DNA from: Paenibacillus hunanensis
GTDB lineage: Bacteria > Bacillota > Bacilli > Paenibacillales > Paenibacillaceae
Assembly: GCF_014645615.1 (NCBI RefSeq)
Contig: NZ_BMMB01000007.1
Span: 310,001-374,000, forward strand
DNA: 64,000 bases
Direction of reading: 5' to 3'
In this document: positions 45,511 to 54,542 of the stretch, piece by piece
How the letters are laid out: each line of letters starts with the position of its first letter
Numbering within the stretch: the first letter of the stretch is position 1
Notes under the pieces: generated by a model
Seen by the model: only the letters and a program-made list of their open reading frames with translations
What the model was told of the DNA's origin: nothing
Database searches by the model: none
Program-made: the position numbers and the translations under genes

Positions 45511-45963
45511 TTAAGATTTACCGATGAACAGAGATAGCAGTCCAGCCGCGATCAATGGCCCAACTGGAACTCCTTTGAAAAAGGCGACACCAATCAGCGT
45601 TCCGATCAGTAATCCTGCTACCAGCGTCGGCTGATTCGTCATCAAAATCGTACCGCGTCCACCCAGATAAGCGACAAATAAACCAATGCCTACAGCGATG
45701 AGCGATTTCCAGCTAAGAAAGGAGGAAAGGATCGTATCGATGGAAATTTTACCACTAGCCAGCGGCGTCATCACACCAATTGTCAAAATTACAATACCAA
45801 TCGTTAAGCCATACTTTTCCAGCCACGGGAAAGCCTGATGCCAGCCAAGCGCACGCATAAGCAGCAGCACGAGCATCGCAATTGTGACCGTTGTATTTTT
45901 ACCTACGATACCGAGTCCTGCCATTACAAGCAGGATCAGCGAAGGCATATCAATGGCAGCCAT
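45511..45963 (-). CDS. DUF441 family membrane protein (YtwI-like)
   Basis: The 150-aa protein has four hydrophobic segments and the family signatures LKYG-like EKYGLTIGIVILTIGVMTPLASGKI and GVPVGPLIAAGLLSLFIGKS of DUF441/YtwI proteins. Function is unknown. AAAGGAGTAATGAATAC precedes the ATG. It lies downstream of bdr on the same strand but 510 bases away. Confidence 0.85.
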   Translation of the reverse strand: MAAIDMPSLILLVMAGLGIVGKNTTVTIAMLVLLLMRALGWHQAFPWLEKYGLTIGIVILTIGVMTPLASGKISIDTILSSFLSWKSLIAVGIGLFVAYLGGRGTILMTNQPTLVAGLLIGTLIGVAFFKGVPVGPLIAAGLLSLFIGKS

Positions 45964-46212
45964 GTATTCATTACTCCTTTGTTCTGAGATTATTTTGCTG
46001 GGATTGGATGCAAGCTACAATCATTAGCATAGGGTTCTTGTTTTAAGTATGGCCAAAAACCAAGCAACATGATCGTGCATAGAAGTGAACGAGTATATCC
46101 ATAAAGAATCGTATGACAAATTGAAAATGTCCGCCGGAATCCAGCGGACGTATGTTGAGATAGAAACAGTAATAAGAAGTAATGTTGTTTAGAGAGTAAC
46201 TCATGCACATAA

Positions 46213-46375
46213 GGAACTACAACTATACATATAAGCTGATACAGCTATACATACACAAGTAGCTACAGTTATACACACACAGGCAGCTACAGCTATATAA
46301 AAGTAGCTACAGCTAGCTGTACATACGTATAAACCGAAGACCCACACACTCACACACATACGTATAAGCCGAAGC
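46213..46375. repeat. Degenerate tandem repeats, agctacagctata-type
   Basis: At least four imperfect units of about 20-27 bases share (ag)ctacagctatacata: copies begin near 46217, 46240, 46260 and 46285, with a further agctacagctagctg at 46306. Downstream, catacgtataaaccgaag (46322-46339) returns as catacgtataagccgaag (46357-46374). The array is in the 510-base gap 45964-46473 with no supported gene. A hairpin gtccgc/gcggac at 46129-46149 may end the bdr transcript. Confidence 0.6.
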
Positions 46376-46473
46376 TCTAGACATAATAGTAATAGCAAAC
46401 CGGACGAAAAGGATAGAAACGAAAGGGATCAAAAATAGCCTCCGTTTCTCAAGCTCGTCCTGTATTCTGAACC

Positions 46474-47475
46474 TTATTCAGCCAATGTTTTCGGTGATAA
46501 ACTATCTACAATATGACGAGCGATCAAGGCGCCATGACGACGTCCTGTTTCAATAAATACTTCGTTTGCATTGCGACCGGAAGCAATAACACCAGCGACA
46601 TACAGACCAGCGATATTCGTTTCCATCGTATCCGGGTCAAAGCGCGGCTTGTCCATATCATCGCTCATCGTCACACCCATCGATGTGATCAGCTTGCGAT
46701 CCGGTCGGAAGCCAGTCATCGCCAGTACGAAGTCATTATCCAGCCTGTCGATCGAGCCATCGGTATTGCGAGTAACGTGTACCTCAGATTCGGTAATATG
46801 GGTCACGCGCGAATTCAGATGCAGCGCGATTTTGCCCTTCATGACCAGACCTTCAAAGATCGGACGTACCCATGATTTGATATTGGCAGACAGATCACTA
46901 CCGCGATAGACCATATCGACCTTCGCGCCTACACGTACAATTTCCAGTGCGGCATCTACCGCTGAGTTACTACCGCCGATGATAGCTACACGCATACCTG
47001 TATAGGGATGTGCCTCACGGAAATAATGCGTCACTTTATCCAGATCCTCACCCGGAATTCCCAGATAGTTCGGATGGTCAAAATATCCCGTCGCAATGAT
47101 CACGCGGCGTGCTTGATACGTATGCTGCTCGCGCTGACGATTTACCGTGTGCAGGGAGAAGCTGCCATCGTCGTGCTTTTCAATACCGGTTGCTTCAGTA
47201 TACGGCTGCACATTTAGTTCATAATGCTGTGCAGCACGGCGATAATAGGCTAACGCCTCATGACGAAAAGGCTTTTCATTGGGCGTTGGAAAAGGCAGAT
47301 CACCAATTTCCAGTAGCTCGGCTGTGCTAAAAAATTGCATATTCGTCGGGTACAGATAAATCGAGTGCACCACATTATATTTTTCAATCAAAAGAGTATT
47401 CAGGCCCAGACGCTCACATTCAATCGCGGCAGACAAGCCACAAGGTCCGGCACCGACAATAATAACATCTTGCAT
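46474..47475 (-). CDS. bdr: Bacillithiol disulfide reductase (YpdA family)
   Basis: The 333-aa flavoprotein reduces oxidised bacillithiol with NADPH. FAD binding is seen in VIIVGAGPCGLSAAIECERLG at the N-terminus and NADPH binding in RVAIIGGSNSAVDAALEIVRVGAKV; the conserved GPCG cysteine (C12) is present. AGGRNANEVF-like GVIASGRNANEVFIE near the end is a YpdA hallmark. GGAGATTTACCCT precedes the ATG. It is a marker for a bacillithiol-using Firmicute. Confidence 0.93.
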   Translation of the reverse strand: MQDVIIVGAGPCGLSAAIECERLGLNTLLIEKYNVVHSIYLYPTNMQFFSTAELLEIGDLPFPTPNEKPFRHEALAYYRRAAQHYELNVQPYTEATGIEKHDDGSFSLHTVNRQREQHTYQARRVIIATGYFDHPNYLGIPGEDLDKVTHYFREAHPYTGMRVAIIGGSNSAVDAALEIVRVGAKVDMVYRGSDLSANIKSWVRPIFEGLVMKGKIALHLNSRVTHITESEVHVTRNTDGSIDRLDNDFVLAMTGFRPDRKLITSMGVTMSDDMDKPRFDPDTMETNIAGLYVAGVIASGRNANEVFIETGRRHGALIARHIVDSLSPKTLAE

Positions 47476-47964
47476 ACAGGGTAAATCTCCTTTCCGTATC
47501 CGTATATCATTTCTATAAACTCGCTGCTCTCCATCATACCATATTTACCAAAAAACCGCAGTCGTTATACCCATCTGTGTACGCTGACAGCCATCTCACG
47601 ATACACTTCATACATTATGAAGTCAGATAAGCTTCGTATACAACGGCATAACCGCGATTATGTAGGATAGAGCATAATATATAGCTACAGCGCATGGATG
47701 TAAGTACATCGAACCAGGAAGAGAGAAGGGGAGGTTGCCCGGATCGAATCGGAGCATATACCTAAGTATGTTGTTGCAGCTAGCTAAAATGAATCAAATT
47801 GGCGTGAAATCGCATAAATTTGTAAAAATATGCATCAATCTTTGTAAAAGGCGGTATAATAATAGTAAGCATAAACAAAAGTTAGTCGCTTTCGTCGGAT
47901 GGGTTTGTAACCGTTTTCTGCACTCGTTATTTATGAAACGATGTGCTAGAGAGGAGAGACAATT
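47476..47964. other. Gap between bdr and the DUF3939 gene
   Basis: I see no gene in these 489 bases. A -10-like TATAAT near 47856 could serve the DUF3939 gene, but no matching -35 is present. Confidence 0.35.
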
Positions 47965-48480
47965 ATGTCTATTCTGGAACGATTCAAAAGCAAAGGTAAA
48001 AAGGCTCTTAACCGCTTGCCGTCTGTTCACGTAACACTGGATGAATTACGGAGCGCCGTACTGCGCTTTGAACGTGATATGAGCAATGGGATTAACCGCA
48101 CTGTACTGATGCAGGAGGATGGAAGTATAGATCTGGGTCGTTTGAGTCGTTATCTGGGAGGCTCGTCTGATCAGAAGTTTTACCTGTCCCGCGAAACATT
48201 TGAGCTGTTTGACGAAAGCGAGCGTCATATTCCGTATCATCTGGATCGTGTGCAGTGGGCGGTCGATGATTATGTGAATGAAAACGGACATTTGCCAGTG
48301 TTAAGCGATTCGCCTTATTTGGAGGTCGATTGCCGCAAGCTGTATCAGCAGCGCTATCTACATGAGATTCCTGACTTTCCCGTATATGTGACCGATCAGG
48401 AGATGATGGTTACTCACCGTGAGCCTGCTATTTTACCGAAGCAGAAGGAAGAACAGGATCGCTCATATGTGCTGTTGTAG
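47965..48480 (+). CDS. DUF3939-like hypothetical protein
   Basis: The 171-aa soluble protein has a basic N-terminus (FKSKGKKALNR) and a conserved-looking core (LDRVQWAVDDYVNENGHLPVLSDSPYLEVDCRKL) that I associate with DUF3939 proteins of Bacillales; no function is known. AGAGAGGAGAGACAATT precedes the ATG. It is monocistronic. Confidence 0.72.
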   Translation: MSILERFKSKGKKALNRLPSVHVTLDELRSAVLRFERDMSNGINRTVLMQEDGSIDLGRLSRYLGGSSDQKFYLSRETFELFDESERHIPYHLDRVQWAVDDYVNENGHLPVLSDSPYLEVDCRKLYQQRYLHEIPDFPVYVTDQEMMVTHREPAILPKQKEEQDRSYVLL

Positions 48481-48859
48481 GCTGAATTGGCTTGGCTTAG
48501 CAACGTATGAATGTAATATATTTTTATAGAGAATAGAATGGTATCGAGTAGGTTGGCATGACCATGATACCGAGTAAGATCAGATGCTGAGCTTCATGAT
48601 GGGTGCTAGCTAACGTGTGGTCGTGAATGAGAATAGGTTTGGAAATGTATTGTATAGTTGAAGTGATCAGGGTCTGTAGCGGTGTATTCTCATCGGTGCA
48701 GGCTTTTTTGTGCTGTTTGTGCGTGTAGTAGGCTCCTGCATACCGTATAGGATGTATACAGCAGGCGATTGCCATCTGGCTTGCCCTTTTGTAGAATAAA
48801 CGGGACGTAGTAGGACAGTAATAACGATAGATCAAGGATAGACAGGGGAGAACGATGAG
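48481..48859. other. Gap before the HAD phosphatase gene
   Basis: No gene and no convincing promoter are visible in these 379 bases; short open frames here lack ribosome sites. Confidence 0.35.
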
Positions 48860-49627
48860 ATGACAGAACAGTTACCGGTTGAAGCACTGGAAAAGACGGC
48901 AGAGAATCTCCAGCAGGGAAGGACGACGGAGGTTGCAGCAAATGATACACCGATTAAGGCGGTCATTTTCGATCTGGACAATACACTGATGGATCGGGAT
49001 CATGCGTTTCGCGCTTTTTCAGAGCGACTCGTTCGGGATTATCTTGGACATGTGGATGAAACACTGGCGCGAGATATTATCGGCTACCTTCGTATTACAG
49101 ATGCAGATGGCTATCGGGATAAACGGGGCTTTTTTGAAGAATTGACAGAGCGCTTACCATGGGCAGAGAAGCCTGAAGTGGATGAGCTATTTGCTTATGA
49201 CAATGAGCATTATATGCTGGAAGCGCGTCTGATGAAGCATGCACGTGAAGCGATTGCTGCTTGCAGAGAACAGGGATTTCGTCTGGGAATATTAACAAAT
49301 GGGACATATGATATTCAGTACGGCAAGGTACGTCATCTGGAGCTTGAAGGGGATTTTGACGTTATTCTGACCTCGGGAGAAGCGGGGATCAAGAAGCCTG
49401 ATGCGCGCATCTATGAGATGATATTAGAGCGACTGGGCACAAGCGGAGCTGAAACGGTATTCGTCGGTGATCATCCGGTAAACGATATCTGGGGTGCCGC
49501 TCAATCGGGTATGCGTGGTATTTTTCTGCGCCGCAGCTTTGCATGGGATGATGAGTTAGGAATGAAGCCGTGGCGTACGATTGATGATCTGGATGAGCTG
49601 GAAGCGATTTGGGATATGAATAAGTAA
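48860..49627 (+). CDS. HAD superfamily hydrolase, subfamily IA
   Basis: The 255-aa phosphatase shows all four HAD motifs: I, FDLDNTLMDRD (nucleophile Asp); II, GILTNGT; III, the Lys of GIKKPDARIY; IV, VFVGDHPVNDIWGA. A helical C1 cap lies between motifs I and II, as in YjjG/phosphoglycolate-type phosphatases. The substrate is unknown. An N-terminal extension of about 30 residues precedes motif I. GGGGAGAACGATGAG precedes the ATG. Confidence 0.9.
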   Translation: MTEQLPVEALEKTAENLQQGRTTEVAANDTPIKAVIFDLDNTLMDRDHAFRAFSERLVRDYLGHVDETLARDIIGYLRITDADGYRDKRGFFEELTERLPWAEKPEVDELFAYDNEHYMLEARLMKHAREAIAACREQGFRLGILTNGTYDIQYGKVRHLELEGDFDVILTSGEAGIKKPDARIYEMILERLGTSGAETVFVGDHPVNDIWGAAQSGMRGIFLRRSFAWDDELGMKPWRTIDDLDELEAIWDMNK

Positions 49628-49633
49628 AAGCTG

Positions 49634-49676
49634 GAAGAGTGTTCACTTGTCATCATGTGAAGGCTCTTCTTTTTTA
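49634..49676 (+). terminator. Terminator of the HAD gene
   Basis: gaagag (49634-49639) pairs with ctcttc (49664-49669), extended by ttcac/gtgaa, with a six-T tract. Confidence 0.82.
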
Positions 49677-49771
49677 TAAAATGACTAGTCTGTTTTAATA
49701 AAAACAAACCTAGAAAAGGGTCTCATTAAAAGGTGTATATGACAAGTATGCAACATCATAGCGATCAGATG

Positions 49772-49818
49772 AAAAAAGGACTGAATTCCTGGCATGGCTG
49801 GGAACTCCGTCCTTTTTT
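49772..49818 (+). terminator. Second terminator-like hairpin before the ABC operon
   Basis: aaaaaggac (49773-49781) pairs with gtccttttt (49809-49817), then T-rich. It follows the HAD terminator by about 100 bases with no gene between, so it may end a short untranslated RNA or be an attenuator. Confidence 0.65.
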
Positions 49819-49900
49819 ATTTTTACGTATAGCTCTCTATGCAATTGTAAATTCGGCGTAAATGATTGCCAGTACCTGATAGACGAATAAATGAGATGTC

Positions 49901-49943
49901 TAGCCCGATTTTGGCAGTTTATGAAGCTGTCTTTATCGGGCTA
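49901..49943 (+). other. Hairpin upstream of the ABC importer operon
   Basis: A perfect 9-bp stem tagcccgat/atcgggcta (49901-49909 and 49935-49943) with inner GGCAG/CTGTC pairing and no T-tract. With the two hairpins before it, it makes up the visible content of the 553-base gap 49628-50180. Confidence 0.45.
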
Positions 49944-50180
49944 TATCTGTTCATGATATAGGGTATCTAATGCAATGGAAGCGTTATACAAGTGATCTAT
50001 GTGTATAACATTTGCTGATCTCCACTGTGAGTAGAGACAGAAATTTCCTTTACACAAAAATAAACTGGGGCGCATGTGGAGCTAATAAACGATCTATATA
50101 CTCGGAGTTGCAAACAATTGAGACGTCTAGACAACTTCACGGAACAGGTGACGAGGAATTCAGGTAGGAAGGATGGAGTC

Positions 50181-51005
50181 ATGGGCTGGTATGTACGCTC
50201 GCTCGGTGCGAGGAAGGTTATGGAATTTGTTGTGCTGGTTGTGTTCGTTATCTTTTTTCTGGGGCCATTGTTGAATTTGTTACTGCTCGCGGTATCAGGC
50301 AAATGGCAATATCCAGCGGCATTACCACAGAGCTGGTCGCTGGAATGGTGGCAATTTGTTTTAACACAGGATGATGTACTGGAGTCAATCTCGCTTTCGT
50401 TTCTGATTGCTGCTGTAGTCACGATCTGCTCGATTATCGTCTGTATTCCAGCTGCATATGCTTTTGCACGGATTGCATTTCCGTTTAGTCGCTGGTTTTT
50501 GTTTTCCTTCTTGCTCACTCATGCCTTTCCGAAGATGGGCTTGTATGTATCGATTGCCGTCTTGTTTTATAAGTTTGGCTTGATGAATACCTTTGTGGGC
50601 ATCGTGCTCATTCACATGGTCAATACATTGATGTATATGACCTGGATTCCATCCTCTGCTTTTCGGAGTGTACATCGGGCACAGGAGGAGTCAGCGCGTG
50701 ATGCAGGTGCAGGGCCACTACGTGTATTTTGGAAAATTACACTACCGATGGCATTCCCCGGCATTATGGTTGCATCGATCTTCACATTTCTTGCTTCGCT
50801 GGACGAGGCGCAGGGAACACTGCTGGTAAGTATCCCTGATTTTAAAACGATGCCAATCATTATGTATTCGATTATCGCCGATTATCCGAGCACGACAGGC
50901 GCTGTATTTTCTGTCATTTTAACATTGCCTACCATTATTCTGCTGCTTGCTGCACGTCGATTTGTTAGTGCGGATGTGCTAGCAGGAGGCTTTCAAGTGA
51001 AATAA
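50181..51005 (+). CDS. ABC importer permease (first subunit)
   Basis: The 274-aa binding-protein-dependent permease has six membrane helices and the cytoplasmic EAA loop EESARDAGAGPLRVFWKITLPMAFPG. It resembles permeases of the spermidine/putrescine-iron-thiamine group. I chose ATG 50181 behind AGGAAGGATGGAGTC; an in-frame ATG at 50076 would add a polar 35-residue extension. It opens the operon with ATPase, binding protein and second permease downstream. Confidence 0.88.
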   Translation: MGWYVRSLGARKVMEFVVLVVFVIFFLGPLLNLLLLAVSGKWQYPAALPQSWSLEWWQFVLTQDDVLESISLSFLIAAVVTICSIIVCIPAAYAFARIAFPFSRWFLFSFLLTHAFPKMGLYVSIAVLFYKFGLMNTFVGIVLIHMVNTLMYMTWIPSSAFRSVHRAQEESARDAGAGPLRVFWKITLPMAFPGIMVASIFTFLASLDEAQGTLLVSIPDFKTMPIIMYSIIADYPSTTGAVFSVILTLPTIILLLAARRFVSADVLAGGFQVK

Positions 51006-51165
51006 CGGTGCGGATGAAGAATAGTCTTTATTCCATTCGCAGCTTGTATGTAGTACGCGCTTGATATTTATTGGCTAATTGCTTCACCTGTATGTACTAA
51101 TCACTTTATCTTCATTTCCTGATACAGATGGAGTAAGACTTTATAGAAAAGCAGGAGGATATTCG

Positions 51166-52257
51166 ATGACAGAACCTCAGCTATCGATTCGACAATTGAG
51201 TAAACGATTCAAAACAGGCGATGGTGTTAGTGATATTACACTGGATGTGCAGCCTGGCGAAATGGTCACGCTGCTGGGACCATCTGGCTGTGGAAAGACG
51301 ACGGTGCTGCGCTCGATCGGTGGCTTTTTGGAACCGGATAGCGGGGATATTCTGATTCGCGGTCAGAGCGTATTAAAGCTACCACCGGAGAAAAGACCGA
51401 CCGCGATGGTGTTCCAGAGCTATAACCTATGGCCGCATATGACGGTGTATGACAATCTTGCATTCGGGCTACATATTCGCAAGCATAAAAAAGCACATAT
51501 TCAGCGTGCGGTTACAGATGCATTGGAGCTCGTACAGCTAGCGCCCGCAGCACGCAAGTACCCATCCGAGCTATCCGGTGGACAGCAGCAGCGTGTGGCT
51601 CTAGCGCGTGCCTTACTACTTGAGCCCGATGTATTGCTTCTGGATGAGCCGTTCTCTGCACTGGATGCCAAGCTACGGATGGAGATGCGTGAAGAACTGC
51701 GAGATATTCAGATGCGTACAGGCATGACGATGGTGTTCGTAACCCATGATCAGGAGGAAGCCTTATCGATCTCCGATCGGATTGTCGTGATGCACGCTGG
51801 ACAGATCGAGCAGCTATCTACACCGCAGGATATTTATGATCGTCCAAGCTCTTTATTTGTCGCGAGCTTTATCGGTCGAATCAACCTGCTACCAGCAGTT
51901 AGTGATGGTACACGTATTCGTCTACAGTCGCTGGAATTAGAGCCGCAACCCGGACAGGCGCTCTTGCCTGGAGCATGCACGATTGCTGTTCGACCGGAGG
52001 ATGTGTATCTAACAGATGAGCAGCATAGTCTGGCAGGCACGATTCGGCAGGTGATGGTGCTCGGTCATTATGCAGAAGTATCAGTCGTCTGCGATGAGCA
52101 GATCATTAAAATGTTCGTGCCACGCGAGCAGGCAGTTCATTTGCTAAACGGGCAAGCGATTCGGATCGGACTGCGTAAATTTACAGCCTTTCCCGAACAG
52201 ACAGCAGGCATAACGGTTAGTCATACAGCAGCATCTCAAGCAGCAGCAACTGTATGA
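51166..52257 (+). CDS. ABC importer ATPase (PotA-like, with TOBE domain)
   Basis: The 363-aa ATPase has Walker A GPSGCGKTT, Q-loop FQSYNLWPHM, signature LSGGQQQRVALARAL, Walker B DVLLLDEPFSALD and H-loop VTHDQEE. The C-terminal 120 residues form a TOBE-like domain (IAVRPEDVYL, GTIRQVMVLGHYAEVSVVC). It energises the two permeases on either side in the operon. GCAGGAGGATATTCG precedes ATG 51166. Confidence 0.92.
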   Translation: MTEPQLSIRQLSKRFKTGDGVSDITLDVQPGEMVTLLGPSGCGKTTVLRSIGGFLEPDSGDILIRGQSVLKLPPEKRPTAMVFQSYNLWPHMTVYDNLAFGLHIRKHKKAHIQRAVTDALELVQLAPAARKYPSELSGGQQQRVALARALLLEPDVLLLDEPFSALDAKLRMEMREELRDIQMRTGMTMVFVTHDQEEALSISDRIVVMHAGQIEQLSTPQDIYDRPSSLFVASFIGRINLLPAVSDGTRIRLQSLELEPQPGQALLPGACTIAVRPEDVYLTDEQHSLAGTIRQVMVLGHYAEVSVVCDEQIIKMFVPREQAVHLLNGQAIRIGLRKFTAFPEQTAGITVSHTAASQAAATV

Positions 52258-52499
52258 GTATGCCGATCCTATAACGGCTATACATGGATCATACCAGAAA
52301 GCTGAGGTGATAATAACAACGGTTCAGCGCGACCCGGTATTAGAAAGGCGATGTGCTGGATACGTTGCACGAGCATAATAGGATGTCGGAATAGAACAGA
52401 ATGGTCTTTTTTGAGGGCAAGGTCGTTATCATTCGTCTACATTAAAAAAGTTAATCTTCATTTCCTATCGTCATTTCCCATATTCGAGGAGGAACCAAC

Positions 52500-53645
52500 G
52501 TGTTCACAAAAGCAAAATGGAGTTCACTGTTCATGATTGTAATCAGTATCGCCCTGCTGGCAGGCTGTAGCGGCAAATCAGGCTCAGAGGCAGCAAGTGC
52601 CAGCAGTACAGGCACAACCGAGATTTCGCTGTATACCGGTGGCTCACTGAACGTCAAGGAGCTATGGGAAACGCTCATTCCTGAATTTGAAAAAGCGAAC
52701 CCGACGATCAAGGTGAAGCTGGTGTACCTGCCATCCGGTACAGGCGGTCAGTCTGCGGTAGATCGTCTGCTGGCAGCAAAGCAGAGCGGACAGCAAAGTG
52801 TAGATGTGGATCTGTATGAAGGCAGTCTGGATGATATGACACGCGGCAACAGTCAGGGGATCTGGGCGAAGCTGGATAGCTCGGCCATTCCGAATCTGTC
52901 CAATGTAGACAGCAATGCACTCAAGCAAGCGAATGATATGGCTGTTCCCTATCGTGCTTCTTCAGTCGTTCTTGCTTATGATAGCTCACGTGTCAGCACG
53001 CCGCCAAAAACAGCGGATGAGCTGTACGATTGGATTCGTCAGCACCCAGGTCGCTTTGCTTATAATGATCCAGCGACAGGTGGCTCCGGTAGCTCATTTG
53101 TGAACACGGCGATCTATAATTTCCTGCCAGCAGATGCGATGAACAGCAGTGATCCATCGATGGCGCAAAAATGGGATAAAGGCTTCAATCTGCTCAAAGA
53201 GCTCGGCCCGTACATGTATCAAAAAGGCGTATATCCTAAGAAAAATCAGGGTACACTCGATCTGCTGGCAAGCGGCGAGGTGGATATGATTCCAGCATGG
53301 TCGGATATGGCGCTGGAGCAATTGAATAAGCAGCTGTTGCCATCAACCGTGAAGCTGGCGCAGATCGATCCTCCATTTACAGGTGGCCCTTCGTATCTGC
53401 TGATGCCAGAAATGTCGACGAAAAAGGAAGCTGCCGAGAAGCTGCTGAACTATGTATTGACCCCAGAAGCGCAGACGATCATCGTCAACAAAATGTATGG
53501 CTATCCAGGGATCAAATGGGATTTGATGCCAAAAGAGCTGCAAAATCAGTTTGCCAGTGTGTCCAGCGGATATCGTCAATTTAACAGCGGCGATCTGCAA
53601 AAAGAAATCAATCAACGCTGGCAGAGCGAAGTAGCGGGGCAATAA
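52500..53645 (+). CDS. ABC importer substrate-binding lipoprotein
   Basis: The 381-aa periplasmic-type binding protein is a lipoprotein (lipobox LAGC, residues 20-23). Its fold signatures (EISLYTGGSLNVKELWETLIPEFEKAN, VPYRASSVVLAYDSSRV, YLLMPEMSTKKEAAEKLLNYVLTPEAQ) place it with the spermidine/putrescine, iron and thiamine binding proteins (SBP_bac_6/8). The ligand cannot be read from sequence. The start is GTG 52500 behind GAGGAGGAACCAAC. A 242-base spacer separates it from the ATPase gene, with no terminator seen. Confidence 0.9.
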   Translation: MFTKAKWSSLFMIVISIALLAGCSGKSGSEAASASSTGTTEISLYTGGSLNVKELWETLIPEFEKANPTIKVKLVYLPSGTGGQSAVDRLLAAKQSGQQSVDVDLYEGSLDDMTRGNSQGIWAKLDSSAIPNLSNVDSNALKQANDMAVPYRASSVVLAYDSSRVSTPPKTADELYDWIRQHPGRFAYNDPATGGSGSSFVNTAIYNFLPADAMNSSDPSMAQKWDKGFNLLKELGPYMYQKGVYPKKNQGTLDLLASGEVDMIPAWSDMALEQLNKQLLPSTVKLAQIDPPFTGGPSYLLMPEMSTKKEAAEKLLNYVLTPEAQTIIVNKMYGYPGIKWDLMPKELQNQFASVSSGYRQFNSGDLQKEINQRWQSEVAGQ

Positions 53646-53648
53646 CGG

Positions 53649-54494
53649 ATGAGTCATTCGGTAAAGAGAGGGATGCTGGGGCTTGCCCTGGTCATCCCCT
53701 CCTTTCTCATTTTGTTCGTTGTCGTCATTTTGCCGATTCTGTATGCTGTACAGGAAAGTCTGATTGATCAAAATAGTGGTGAGTTCGGACTCGGTAACTA
53801 TATTCGTATGTTTACAGAGCCAGCGATGCGCACCAATATTATATACACGTTAAATGTGACACTGGTCTCGACAGTGATTGCTCTACTCGTTAGCTATGCG
53901 CTTGCTGTTTATTTGCGATTTGGCAAAGGCTGGATGGCGCGCTGGATTAATCGTTTGTATTTTATACCGATGTTTGTGCCGGGTGTTATTGCTACATATG
54001 GGCTGATCACGCTCTATAGCAATCATGGCTGGATGGCTAGATTGCTGCTGCTGATCGGGATCGATACTTTTCCGAAGATTATTTATAGCTACAGCGGTCT
54101 ATTGCTAGCCAATCTGTGGTTTAATATTCCGTTCGCTACGATGCTGCTCAGCTCAGCGCTGGCTGCTGTGCCAAACTCCGTAGTCGAAAGTGCGCGCGAT
54201 GCAGGAGCGAGTAGCTTGCAATTATTTTTTCGCTTTATTTTGCCGCTATCCTACAAGACGATGTGGGTGGCGCTCACCTTTATTTTTATGGGCATTATCG
54301 GTAGCTTTACGGCGCCGTTTTTAATCGGAGCGAATTCGCCGCAGGTGCTTGGAGTAGCGATGCAGCAGGTATTTTCGAATTATCAGGAGACGCATACAGC
54401 AAGCGCAATGGCTGTATTTATGTTTTTGCTATGCTCGGTGATGGGATACTTTTACATTCGTACGATGGGACAGGATCTGGATAAGCAGTCCTAA
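53649..54494 (+). CDS. ABC importer permease (second subunit)
   Basis: The 281-aa permease has six membrane helices and the EAA loop VESARDAGASSLQLFFRFILPLSYK. It starts 4 bases after the binding-protein stop, so it is translationally coupled. Together with the permease at 50181-51005 it forms the heterodimeric channel. Confidence 0.9.
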   Translation: MSHSVKRGMLGLALVIPSFLILFVVVILPILYAVQESLIDQNSGEFGLGNYIRMFTEPAMRTNIIYTLNVTLVSTVIALLVSYALAVYLRFGKGWMARWINRLYFIPMFVPGVIATYGLITLYSNHGWMARLLLLIGIDTFPKIIYSYSGLLLANLWFNIPFATMLLSSALAAVPNSVVESARDAGASSLQLFFRFILPLSYKTMWVALTFIFMGIIGSFTAPFLIGANSPQVLGVAMQQVFSNYQETHTASAMAVFMFLLCSVMGYFYIRTMGQDLDKQS

Positions 54495-54542
54495 GTGATA
54501 TCGCGGTAGGCTGCTCGTATCAGGACAAGGAGTGAATGGACG

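Noticed and set aside
46201..46398. 65-codon Cys/Tyr/Val-rich minus-strand frame
   Set aside because: It is the translation of the tandem repeats and has no ribosome site.
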